A stretch of 26,293 nt of DNA from positions 1 to 26,293 of the IMG/VR virus record IMGVR_UViG_3300031629_000061; one strand, 5' to 3'. Of this stretch, positions 1 through 6,320 are shown piece after piece. The position numbers and the translations under genes are program-made. The notes under the pieces were generated by a model, which saw only the letters and a list, made by a program, of their open reading frames with translations, was not told where the DNA came from and ran no database searches. Source of the stretch: a virus. Position 1 is the first letter of the stretch. Each line of letters opens with the position of its first letter.

Positions 1-126
1 GTGCCAGCAGACGCTACTCTCTTGCTAGATAAACCTATCAACCTAGAAGCTGGTGACATACTAGCGTTAACAGCCTCAGTTGCTGGTGACCTTGAAGTGT
101 TCGCTAGTGTTCTTGAGATTGCATAA
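1..126 (+). CDS. 3' end of a virion protein gene (partial)
   Basis: The frame is open from base 1 and ends at TAA 124-126, giving the last 41 residues of a protein that starts outside the window. The visible part contains LEAGDILAL and ends VFASVLEIA, a short beta-rich C-terminus of the kind seen in small phage neck or appendage proteins. It is followed after 14 bases by the fibre gene at 141 and belongs to the same rightward late operon. GTG at base 1 happens to be in frame but there is no reason to call it the start. Function cannot be assigned from this fragment. Confidence 0.6.
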   Translation: MPADATLLLDKPINLEAGDILALTASVAGDLEVFASVLEIA

Positions 127-140
127 CAAGGGAGAGTCAT

Positions 141-470
141 ATGTCGTATATAGGACAAGTAAGTGCCTTTGACTCAGTAGGTACTCTACAGTTAGAAGAT
201 GCAGCAGTATCCACAGTTAAGATAGCTGATGATGCAGTGACTACAGCTAAGGTAGTGGATGGTGCAATAACTGCAGCAAAGATTAACTCAGCAGTAGCAT
301 TAGGTGGCCCTAGCTTAGGCACAGCCTCTGTCATACGAACTAACGCCAAAGTCATTGCAGAAGACATCACCTTCTTAGGTAGTGAGAATGGCATGAGTGT
401 AGGCCCAATAACAGTTAACTCAGGCTACACAGTAACAGTGGCCTCTGGCAGCACATGGGTGGTCTTATGA
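141..470 (+). CDS. Small appendage/tail fibre protein, N-terminal attachment type
   Basis: This 109-residue protein begins MSYIGQ, close to the MSYLGR start of the large fibre at 2214, which suggests a shared attachment end. The middle is a run of short Ala/Val/Asp/Thr repeats (VKIADDAVTTAKV, DGAITAAKI), a pattern common in phage fibre shafts and predicted to form a trimeric helical or beta stalk. The C-terminal third (SGYTVTVASGSTWVVL) is the short beta cap frequently seen at the end of marine phage fibre subunits. A good ribosome site (GGGAGAG) lies just upstream. Its stop overlaps the next ATG (ATGA at 467-470). The structural role is inferred from pattern and neighbourhood; receptor specificity is unknown. 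Confidence 0.7.
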   Translation: MSYIGQVSAFDSVGTLQLEDAAVSTVKIADDAVTTAKVVDGAITAAKINSAVALGGPSLGTASVIRTNAKVIAEDITFLGSENGMSVGPITVNSGYTVTVASGSTWVVL

Positions 471-868
471 GTTTAATTAAAGCAAATGATTTACAGACGA
501 CTACAGGTGGCATACCTACGGTTAAAGGTCAGAAGTTAATACCTACAGCTTGGGTTAACTTTAACGGCACAGGTACGGTAGCTATTAGGGACTCTGAGAA
601 TGTGAGTAGTATTACTGATAATGGGGCTGGAGAGTACACAATTAACTTCAGCACAACAATGGCTAACGCTAACTACACTCCCATCACTGGCACTTGGTAT
701 GGTTCTGATACGAGTAATCCGCTTCTAGCTGTATCGGGTATACGTAGGGGCCATACCCCTACCACTACTACGCTGAGAATACAAATAAGCAATGCGGTCT
801 GGGACAGTGGTAGTTCTGGTACGGATATAAATGGTATTTATGTAATAGTTATGGGAGGCCAAGCATAA
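467..868 (+). CDS. Small fibre/appendage protein, first copy of a duplicated pair
   Basis: The protein has 133 residues starting MSLIKAND. An in-frame ATG at 455 would add four residues, but the start at 467 overlaps the previous stop as ATGA and matches the MSTIKAN start of the next gene. Residues 28-51 (AWVNFNGTGTVAIRDS followed by NVSSITD) are almost the same as in the next gene, with one difference in 24. This block is recurrent in phage appendage proteins and is followed by a beta-rich head (YTINFSTTMANANY). Downstream of the shared block the two proteins diverge, as expected for receptor-facing parts. It ends in a TAATG overlap with its paralogue. The virion role is inferred from family resemblance. 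Confidence 0.75.
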   Translation: MSLIKANDLQTTTGGIPTVKGQKLIPTAWVNFNGTGTVAIRDSENVSSITDNGAGEYTINFSTTMANANYTPITGTWYGSDTSNPLLAVSGIRRGHTPTTTTLRIQISNAVWDSGSSGTDINGIYVIVMGGQA

Positions 869-1032
869 TGTCTACAATCAAAGCAAACACGCTCCTCCAC
901 AGTGACGGCACAACCACTACCCAGCCAAGCATCCCAGCGTTAGACCAGCGTATGGCTAAGGCTTGGGTTAACTTTAATGGTACGGGTACTGTGGCTATAA
1001 GAGATAGTTATAATGTGAGCAGTATTACTGAT
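548..1032 (+). repeat. 72-bp direct repeat inside two adjacent fibre genes
   Basis: Bases 548-619 and 961-1032 align without gaps at an offset of 413, with 13 mismatches by my count (59/72). Most protein-level identity is kept (23 of 24 residues), so selection has held the protein while silent sites drifted. It marks a tandem gene duplication. Confidence 0.8.
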
Positions 1033-1233
1033 ATTGGTACAGGTAATTATAGGATTGATTTAACGTCATCATTAGATAATAATAATTATTCAGTTGTTTC
1101 ATCAATTGGTGGTAATATTGGATTTGCAAGGGTACATAATTTATCCACAACTACGGTACAATTACTAACCTATTTAGTCAGTCAAGCCCTTACTGATGTA
1201 GATACAGTATGCGCCACAATCTTCGGAGATTAA
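868..1233 (+). CDS. Small fibre/appendage protein, second copy of a duplicated pair
   Basis: This 121-residue paralogue of the preceding gene begins at the ATG that overlaps the previous stop (TAATG at 866-870), with GGGAGG nine bases upstream. The N-terminus MSTIKAN and the block AKAWVNFNGTGTVAIRDS/NVSSITD are shared with its neighbour, while the C-terminal half (Asn/Ser/Thr-rich, then TTVQLLTYLV) is unrelated. The pattern of a conserved base and a variable end fits paired receptor-binding or decoration subunits. Base composition drops to AT-rich in the divergent half (about 1040-1150), unlike the shared block, which may indicate a separately acquired tip. Confidence 0.75.
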   Translation: MSTIKANTLLHSDGTTTTQPSIPALDQRMAKAWVNFNGTGTVAIRDSYNVSSITDIGTGNYRIDLTSSLDNNNYSVVSSIGGNIGFARVHNLSTTTVQLLTYLVSQALTDVDTVCATIFGD

Positions 1234-1268
1234 TCTATCATGCTCTTAATTATAGGAAGAACAAACAA

Positions 1269-1478
1269 ATGAAAATAGTATACGCAACAACAGACGGCCT
1301 AGCCGTAATAACACCAGCAGCTAACTGTCCTTTAACCTTAGATCAAGTAGCCGCTAAAGACGTACCAACAGGTTCAGCCTACAAGATTGTAGAAGATAGC
1401 TTTGTGCCGTCTGACCGCACCTTCCGTAACGCATGGGCCATTGACTCAGCAATCCTAACGGATGGGGTAGGTGCTTAA
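1269..1478 (+). CDS. Small conserved phage protein of the fibre cluster
   Basis: This is a 69-residue protein starting MKIVYATTDG. The start at 1269 follows AGGAAG at 1255-1260; a longer frame opens at 1209 but overlaps the previous gene and lacks a ribosome site. The body contains DVPTGSAYKIVEDSFVPSD followed by TFRNAWAID, a signature I recognise from small proteins that sit beside fibre genes in many marine and enterobacterial phages. Its biochemical role is not known to me; a chaperone or minor fibre component is possible. It ends in a TAATG overlap with the next gene. Confidence 0.75.
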   Translation: MKIVYATTDGLAVITPAANCPLTLDQVAAKDVPTGSAYKIVEDSFVPSDRTFRNAWAIDSAILTDGVGA

Positions 1479-1975
1479 TGGCTACAGTTATACGAGGTGA
1501 TGATAACTTTGACACTGCTTACGCTAAGTCTGTGGCTATCATTGCTGATGTTAAGGCTCAAGGTGTAGATGGAGGAACCAACTTAGCTACCACATGGAGT
1601 ACACGCTCCTTGAATACTGAGATTGACGACCCACAGAATATTGTGAGTATTACTTCTAACCAGTTTACCTTGCAAGCAGGGACGTACTTAATAGAATGGA
1701 CTTGCCCAGCGTACAAAGTTAACCATAACAATTCTAGGTTATATAACGCCACTACCTCTACTGTTGCGGAAATGGGGACGGCAGCCTACGCTGAGAGTGT
1801 TGAGGGTGTTAGTAATACTACTACTGGAGCATCCATACAAACTATATCCTCAGCAGCAGCTTTTGAGATACAGCATTATTTCGCTTCAGCAAGAGCGAAT
1901 AATGGCTTAGGTGTCTCTTCCCAATCAGGTAACTCAGTATACACATTAGTCAAAATCCACAAGATAGGAGCTTAA
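1478..1975 (+). CDS. Fibre tip protein with C1q/TNF-like jelly-roll pattern
   Basis: The protein has 165 residues. From about residue 45 it shows the alternating pattern NIVSITSNQFTLQAGTYLIEW, then RLYNATTSTVAEMGT, AFEIQHYFASARANNGLGV and finally VYTLVKIHKI. This arrangement matches a compact beta-sandwich head that is widespread at the ends of phage fibres and resembles C1q/TNF-like folds, which usually trimerise. The first 40 residues would be the connection to the particle. It starts at the ATG overlapping the previous stop (TAATG). The fold assignment is by eye; binding to a host surface sugar is inference. Confidence 0.7.
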   Translation: MATVIRGDDNFDTAYAKSVAIIADVKAQGVDGGTNLATTWSTRSLNTEIDDPQNIVSITSNQFTLQAGTYLIEWTCPAYKVNHNNSRLYNATTSTVAEMGTAAYAESVEGVSNTTTGASIQTISSAAAFEIQHYFASARANNGLGVSSQSGNSVYTLVKIHKIGA

Positions 1976-1976
1976 C

Positions 1977-2210
1977 ATGAGCATTACAATCAACATGACC
2001 AAAGCAAAAGTAATTGCACATGAGTCCAGACGGACGGTACGCAACGCTGCCTTTGCACCACTAGACATTAAGGCAACCATCCCAGCAGAAGCTACACAAG
2101 CCGAAGCTGATCGTGCTGCTATCCGTGTATCCGATGCTGCCTTACAAGTTAGCATGGACGCTGCTGTAGATGCTGATGCGCTAAAGGCTTTGATTCCAGT
2201 AGGAGAATAA
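1977..2210 (+). CDS. Small conserved phage protein of the fibre cluster
   Basis: The gene encodes 77 residues beginning MSITINMTKAKVIAH and continuing RTVRNAAFAPLDIKATIP. Small proteins of this type, with an N-terminal TINM.KA motif and an Ala/Glu/Asp-rich helical second half (QAEADRAAIRVSDAAL), occur next to tail fibre genes in many phages. The composition is compatible with a helical assembly factor or a short stalk subunit. AGGAG lies upstream of ATG 1977. The start is separated from the previous stop by one base. Confidence 0.7.
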   Translation: MSITINMTKAKVIAHESRRTVRNAAFAPLDIKATIPAEATQAEADRAAIRVSDAALQVSMDAAVDADALKALIPVGE

Positions 2211-2213
2211 ACA

Positions 2214-3401
2214 ATGAGCTACTTAGGCAGAAGTGCAAAGCTAAGTCGTAAGGCACAAGAGAAGACATCCTTCCTAGCGACATCAGGGCAGACGGTAGCC
2301 ACTGGTTTGTCTTACGTTGCCACCTTCGTAGAAGTATACGTTAATGGTATCTTGCTTACGGACACCAGTGATTACACAGCTACCAATGGCAACAGCATCA
2401 CCTTCACAGTGGCTCTAGGGTTGAATGATGAAGTCACTGTTGTAGCATTGAAGACCTTTGCGTTGGCTGATCATTATAATAAAAGTAGTACCTATACTAA
2501 GACTGAGGCTGATGCTGGGTTTGAGCCTATAATCCCTTCCTCTACAACAGCACCTTCTAGCCCTGCAGTTGGTGATATGTGGTTTGATAGTACTACTCAT
2601 ATTAAATCCATGAAAGTATGGTCAGGGACTGAGTGGGATCAACTGAGTAATAAACTCACCGCTACTGGAGGTACGATTACAATATCAGGCGCATACACGA
2701 TTCACACTTTTACATCTAGCGGTACATTCACCCCTAGTACAATTGGTGTAGTTGATTATCTAGTAGTTGCAGGAGGAGGTGGCGGTGGCGGTGCTGCTAG
2801 TGGAAATGCAAATGCTGGTGGTGGTGCAGGTGCTGGTGGCTTTAGAACTGCAACAGGTTTTTCTGTCGCACCAACTGGACTCACTGTGACTATAGGTGCT
2901 GGTGGAGCTGGTGGAGCACAAGCAGATGGGTCTTCAGGGAATGGATCAAAAGGAGGTAATTCAGTATTCTCATCTATAACAGCCACAGGTGGAGGCTATG
3001 GAGGAGGTGTTAGCTCAGTTGGTGGTAATGGAGGCTCAGGTGGTGGCGGCGGTTGGTATTCTGCTGCTGCAAGAAGTGCTTCTGGAACAGGTAATGAAGG
3101 AGGGTTCTCCCCAGTAGAGGGTTATGCAGGTAGTAATACAACTCCTGCCTATTACTGGACAGCGGGCGGAGGAGGAGGTGCTGGAGCTATTGGTGGCTCA
3201 CCTGCTTATTATTTGAATCACAATGGTGGAGTAGGTATTTCTAATTCTTTTAGTGGTTCGGCTGTTACTTATGCTGCAGGTGGATCTGGTTCTGGAATTG
3301 CTGGAGGAAGTGCTAATACAGGTAATGGTGCTTCTGGCGGTACAGCTACAGGCGGAGGCGTAGGCGGCTCAGGTATCGTAATCATTCGCTACTTAACATA
3401 G
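2214..3401 (+). CDS. Large tail fibre with glycine-rich receptor-binding end
   Basis: This 395-residue protein has three visible parts. Residues 1-100 form an attachment domain (MSYLGRSAKL; FVEVYVNGILL; YTKTEADAGF) typical of marine phage fibre N-termini. Residues 105-150 form a short beta module (SSPAVGDMWFDS, VWSGTEWDQL). Residues 160-395 are a glycine-rich domain opening HTFTSSGTFTPS and VDYLVVAGGGGG and closing GGSGIVIIRYLT. Such glycine-rich tips are known from phage adhesins, where stacked polyglycine helices display variable loops for receptor binding. The variable segments here (for example GGGWYSAAARSASG, the TTPAYYWTAGG region) would be specificity loops. AGGAG lies before ATG 2214. 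Receptor identity cannot be read from sequence. Confidence 0.85.
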   Translation: MSYLGRSAKLSRKAQEKTSFLATSGQTVATGLSYVATFVEVYVNGILLTDTSDYTATNGNSITFTVALGLNDEVTVVALKTFALADHYNKSSTYTKTEADAGFEPIIPSSTTAPSSPAVGDMWFDSTTHIKSMKVWSGTEWDQLSNKLTATGGTITISGAYTIHTFTSSGTFTPSTIGVVDYLVVAGGGGGGGAASGNANAGGGAGAGGFRTATGFSVAPTGLTVTIGAGGAGGAQADGSSGNGSKGGNSVFSSITATGGGYGGGVSSVGGNGGSGGGGGWYSAAARSASGTGNEGGFSPVEGYAGSNTTPAYYWTAGGGGGAGAIGGSPAYYLNHNGGVGISNSFSGSAVTYAAGGSGSGIAGGSANTGNGASGGTATGGGVGGSGIVIIRYLT

Positions 3402-3410
3402 GAGAACAAC

Positions 3411-3800
3411 ATGGCACACTTTGCTAAATTAAATAACAACACTGTCACTGAAGTTCTCGTAGCAGAGCAAGACTTCATTAACTCTGGACAGGTAGGTGAC
3501 TCGTTCCTATGGGTACAGACATCTTACAATAGTAGCTTCCGTAAGAACTATGCTAGCATTGGTTCAACCTATGACAAGGTTCGTGATGCTTTTATTCTAG
3601 TTAAACCATACCCTTCTTGGCAGCTATCCGAGGCTACTTGCCAATGGGAAGCACCCGTGACTAAGCCAGATGACGGTAAAACATATTCTTGGGACGAGTC
3701 ACTAGGTATTTGGGTGGAGGTAGTTCCTTATCCAGATGATGGGACTATTGATAAAATGTACTCATGGAATGAAGAAACACAAGCTTGGGAGGCAGTGTAA
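3411..3800 (+). CDS. Tail fibre-associated protein with repeated Trp/Tyr motifs
   Basis: The protein has 129 residues starting MAHFAKLNNNTV, a start I recognise from a family common in cyanophages, marine myoviruses and podoviruses, generally annotated as a hypothetical or fibre-related protein. The first half contains FLWVQTSYNSSFRKNYASIG, the family hallmark. The second half repeats one idea three times: SEATCQWEAP, then PDDGKTYSWDESLGIWVEV, then YSWNEETQAWEAV, each a strand, turn and Trp-ending strand. This looks like small repeat units that could bind carbohydrate or the neighbouring fibre. AGGAG precedes ATG 3411 and the stop overlaps the next start (TAATG). Confidence 0.75.
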   Translation: MAHFAKLNNNTVTEVLVAEQDFINSGQVGDSFLWVQTSYNSSFRKNYASIGSTYDKVRDAFILVKPYPSWQLSEATCQWEAPVTKPDDGKTYSWDESLGIWVEVVPYPDDGTIDKMYSWNEETQAWEAV

Positions 3801-4657
3801 TGTCTAACGCAAGAAACATATCTACCCTCAGCACAGTTGAGGTAGGCGCTACAGCAGACCAGACTAAGGCTGACCTTAACGCTATCGGTGTCAGTGGTGG
3901 TAGGAAGAACCTTATTATTAATGGACGACTAGGCACTAACACAATGGTCAACCAACGTGGGTTTGCTTCTGGGACATTAAGTGATGGTGTTTATGGATTC
4001 GACCGTTGGGTTTCTGCTAGTGGGTCAAGTGTTTTAGCACTGAACGCTGATGATGTGACTCTCACCTCTGGTAAGTTGCTACAGTTCATTGAAGACCCAC
4101 ACATCTCTGGTAAGCAAATCACTGTCTCAGCTAAGGTTAACAGTGGCACACTTACTGGGCGTGTTGGTACAGGAGCTATAGCATTCCAAACATTACCTTT
4201 TACCATCACTGCTCCTAGTGGAAACCTAAGACTTGAGCTAGTAGGTAACGGCGCACAGTTCACAGATGTTCAGGTTGAACTAGGCTACGTAGCCACTGAC
4301 TTTGAACACCGAAGCTATGGTGAAGAGTTGGCGTTGTGTCAGCGGTACTTGGAGGTTTTTACAAGCAGTGGAGTTGCATATCACTCTATGTCACAAGGCT
4401 CTTGTCACAGCTCACAAGGAAATGCACTTATACAATTTGCAACTACAAAAAGGTCAAACACTTATAGCATAACCTACTCAGGTATAAATTATTCAGACAC
4501 AGTTGCTATGACTAGTACAGCAGGAATTAACTCGTCAACTAAGCAAAAAGGTAGTGCACTAGTGGTGGATACATCACAATCATTTGTGAGCGGTCGACCA
4601 TATATTTTATATGGTACCTCTTCATCTGCGACTATTACAATAGAGGACGAGCTGTAA
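3800..4657 (+). CDS. Tail fibre protein with carbohydrate-binding-like domain
   Basis: The protein has 285 residues starting MSNARNIST; the ATG at 3800 overlaps the previous stop and has GGGAGG upstream, so the longer frame from 3785 is not preferred. Residues 36-70 hold KNLIINGR, NQRGFASG and YGFDRW, and residues 158-183 hold QVELG, TDFEHRSYGEELALCQRY. These landmarks are strongly conserved in a large group of phage fibres, where a beta-sandwich head ends with the FEHRSYGEEL helix. The last 100 residues (from about 185) are Ser/Thr-rich and unlike the rest, likely the variable receptor-facing part. Function as an adhesin is inferred. Confidence 0.8.
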   Translation: MSNARNISTLSTVEVGATADQTKADLNAIGVSGGRKNLIINGRLGTNTMVNQRGFASGTLSDGVYGFDRWVSASGSSVLALNADDVTLTSGKLLQFIEDPHISGKQITVSAKVNSGTLTGRVGTGAIAFQTLPFTITAPSGNLRLELVGNGAQFTDVQVELGYVATDFEHRSYGEELALCQRYLEVFTSSGVAYHSMSQGSCHSSQGNALIQFATTKRSNTYSITYSGINYSDTVAMTSTAGINSSTKQKGSALVVDTSQSFVSGRPYILYGTSSSATITIEDEL

Positions 4658-4953
4658 TGTATAAATTAAACGCAGTAGGCGACAACGTAACCAAAATATC
4701 TAATGGCGCAAGTATCTCAATTTATAGTAGTGAGTATCAGGAATGGATAGCAGAAGGTAACACTCCTGCTCCTGAGTTCACTGATGCTGAGATAGCAGCT
4801 AATGCTCAAGCAGTAATCAATGGTGACTCACTAGCCTACCTAGCCTCAACAGATTGGTACGTCACACGCTTTACCGAATCAGGTGTAGCAGTGCCAGCCG
4901 ATGTAACTCAAGCCCGTACTGATGCACGATTAGCAATTGTAACTACACCATAA
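4657..4953 (+). CDS. Small fibre-cluster protein (possible fibre assembly factor)
   Basis: This 98-residue protein starts at the ATG overlapping the previous stop. It has a short beta beginning (MYKLNAVGDNVTKI) and ends with the pattern STDWYVTRFTESGVAVPADVTQAR, which is widespread at the C-terminus of small proteins located directly after phage fibre genes, several of which are annotated as fibre assembly proteins. The gene immediately follows the fibre it may assist. The assignment is from position and the C-terminal motif only. Confidence 0.7.
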   Translation: MYKLNAVGDNVTKISNGASISIYSSEYQEWIAEGNTPAPEFTDAEIAANAQAVINGDSLAYLASTDWYVTRFTESGVAVPADVTQARTDARLAIVTTP

Positions 4954-4969
4954 GCAAGGAATGAATAAC

Positions 4970-5242
4970 ATGGATGCTGACTTACGCTTTGATAGACTAG
5001 AAGCCAAGCTAGATAAACTAGCAGATGCTATGGTTAAGCTAGTTGCTATAGACACTAAGATTGAAGGTCTACTGGCACACAACAACACACAAGACAGTAG
5101 GCTGAATAAGCACAGTGAAGAGATAGATGATCACGCCATCAAGTTAGCCTTAGCTGCTAAGACCAGTGGTGCTAATGAATGGTTTGTACGATTACTAATA
5201 GCTGCTCTGGTGACAGGTGCAGCCTTTATGATGAGAGGTTAA
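4970..5242 (+). CDS. Small coiled-coil protein with C-terminal membrane segment
   Basis: The preferred start is ATG 4970 because AAGGA at 4956-4960 is nine bases away, whereas the ATG at 4961 touches it. The product has 90 residues. Residues 3-60 carry heptad-like spacing (LRFDRLEAKLDKLADAMVKL and later LNKHSEEID), suggesting a coiled coil. Residues about 70-88 (WFVRLLIAALVTGAAFMM) form one membrane helix near the C-terminus. The gene lies two bases before a clear holin gene, so a lysis accessory, antiholin or inner-membrane component is plausible. No lipobox, spanin pair or enzymatic motif is visible. A virion role cannot be excluded. Confidence 0.65.
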   Translation: MDADLRFDRLEAKLDKLADAMVKLVAIDTKIEGLLAHNNTQDSRLNKHSEEIDDHAIKLALAAKTSGANEWFVRLLIAALVTGAAFMMRG

Positions 5243-5243
5243 C

Positions 5244-5654
5244 ATGAGTGTCTTTAACGTATTGAGTTTAGTCACAGACATCTTTAAGCCAGCCGCAGAC
5301 CTTATAGACAACCTGCACACATCTGAAGAGGAGAAGTTAGAACAGAAGTTTAACCTCTTGCACCTTCAGGCTGCTGCGGTGGATAGTGCTACTCAGTACA
5401 ATCAGAAGTTGTTTGAAGGACAAGCTAAGATTATTAACTCAGAGGCTTCAAGTGAACACTGGCTGGCTGCTAACTGGAGACCAATCACTATGCTTACCTT
5501 TGTAGGTATTGTGGTAGCTAAGTTCTTAGGCTTCTCCTCACCTAACATGACTCCTGAAGATTACACACACTTGTGGACATTGATTGAGATTGGACTAGGT
5601 GGTTATGTCGTAGGGCGTAGCGTAGAGAAAGCAGTGAAGACTTGGAAAAACTAA
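5244..5654 (+). CDS. Holin of the 3-TM (GTA-type) family
   Basis: The protein has 136 residues. It begins with an amphipathic region and a charged coiled segment (TSEEEKLEQKFNLL), followed by HWLAANWRPITM, the hallmark of the holin family first described in gene transfer agents and marine phages. Membrane-type segments follow at about 75-95 (TMLTFVGIVVAKFLGF) and 108-124 (LWTLIEIGLGGYVVG), with a basic C-terminal tail (EKAVKTWKN). Holins of this type assemble in the inner membrane and let the endolysin reach the wall. The matching endolysin is at 19751-20182 on the other strand. GAGAGG lies five bases before ATG. Confidence 0.85.
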   Translation: MSVFNVLSLVTDIFKPAADLIDNLHTSEEEKLEQKFNLLHLQAAAVDSATQYNQKLFEGQAKIINSEASSEHWLAANWRPITMLTFVGIVVAKFLGFSSPNMTPEDYTHLWTLIEIGLGGYVVGRSVEKAVKTWKN

Positions 5655-5668
5655 TAGAGTAACTATAG

Positions 5669-6319
5669 ATGAAAACATATAAACAATTAGTAAACAATCT
5701 ACTCATACGCCTACGTGAGCGTGAAGTGGATTCCATCAGTGAGAATAGCTACTCTAAGCTCATGGGTATCTTTGTACGTGATGCTATAGAGATGGTTGAG
5801 TCAGCTTGGAACTGGTCTAACCTACGTGAGACTATGACAGTGGATACTCAGGCTGATGTATTCAACTATGTACTCACGGACTTTGGTGATAAGTCTTCAG
5901 TGCTTGATGTAATCAATAACACTGGTAATCACTTTATGTCCTACAAGACACCTAGCTGGTTCAACAATGTATTCCTCAACAATGATCCAGCACAAGGGTC
6001 ACCTAATTACTATGTCTTCAATGGACTTAGTGTGGCTGGTGATACCCAAGTAGACCTGTATCCAATACCTAATGGTGTTTATCAGTTATACTTTAATGTA
6101 ATCAAGAGATCACCAGACATCCTTAATGATGATGATACAGTTAAGGTTCCATTCTTACCTGTGCAAGCCCTAGCTTATGCTATGGCCCTTGAGGAGCGTG
6201 GTGAGGATGGTGGTATGTCAGCAGTGTCCGCTAAGGCACTTGCGTCTAACTACTTGTCGGATGCTATAGCAATTGATGCAAGCAAGCACCCTGAGGAACT
6301 AATCTGGGAGGCACCATAG
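5669..6319 (+). CDS. Head-to-tail adaptor (tail tubular protein A-like)
   Basis: This protein has 216 residues, close to the 196 of T7 gp11, and is followed directly by the nozzle gene as in T7-like and P22-like tails. It is helical at the N-terminus (KQLVNNLLIRLRERE, MGIFVRDAIEMVESAWNW), has a beta-rich centre (QVDLYPIPNGVYQLYFNVIKRS) and a C-terminal VPFLPVQALAYAMALEERGED segment that I recognise from adaptor-like structural proteins of podoviruses. In the virion it would form the ring joining portal and tail nozzle. No catalytic motif is present. The assignment rests on gene order, size and the C-terminal pattern. Confidence 0.7.
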   Translation: MKTYKQLVNNLLIRLREREVDSISENSYSKLMGIFVRDAIEMVESAWNWSNLRETMTVDTQADVFNYVLTDFGDKSSVLDVINNTGNHFMSYKTPSWFNNVFLNNDPAQGSPNYYVFNGLSVAGDTQVDLYPIPNGVYQLYFNVIKRSPDILNDDDTVKVPFLPVQALAYAMALEERGEDGGMSAVSAKALASNYLSDAIAIDASKHPEELIWEAP

Positions 6320-6320
6320 G

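Noticed and set aside
455-466. Upstream ATG for the fibre gene at 467
   Set aside because: The start at 467 gives an ATGA overlap and an N-terminus matching the paralogue; the upstream one has no ribosome site.
2756-2986. Proline-rich minus-strand frame
   Set aside because: It is the mirror of the polyglycine codons of the fibre gene.
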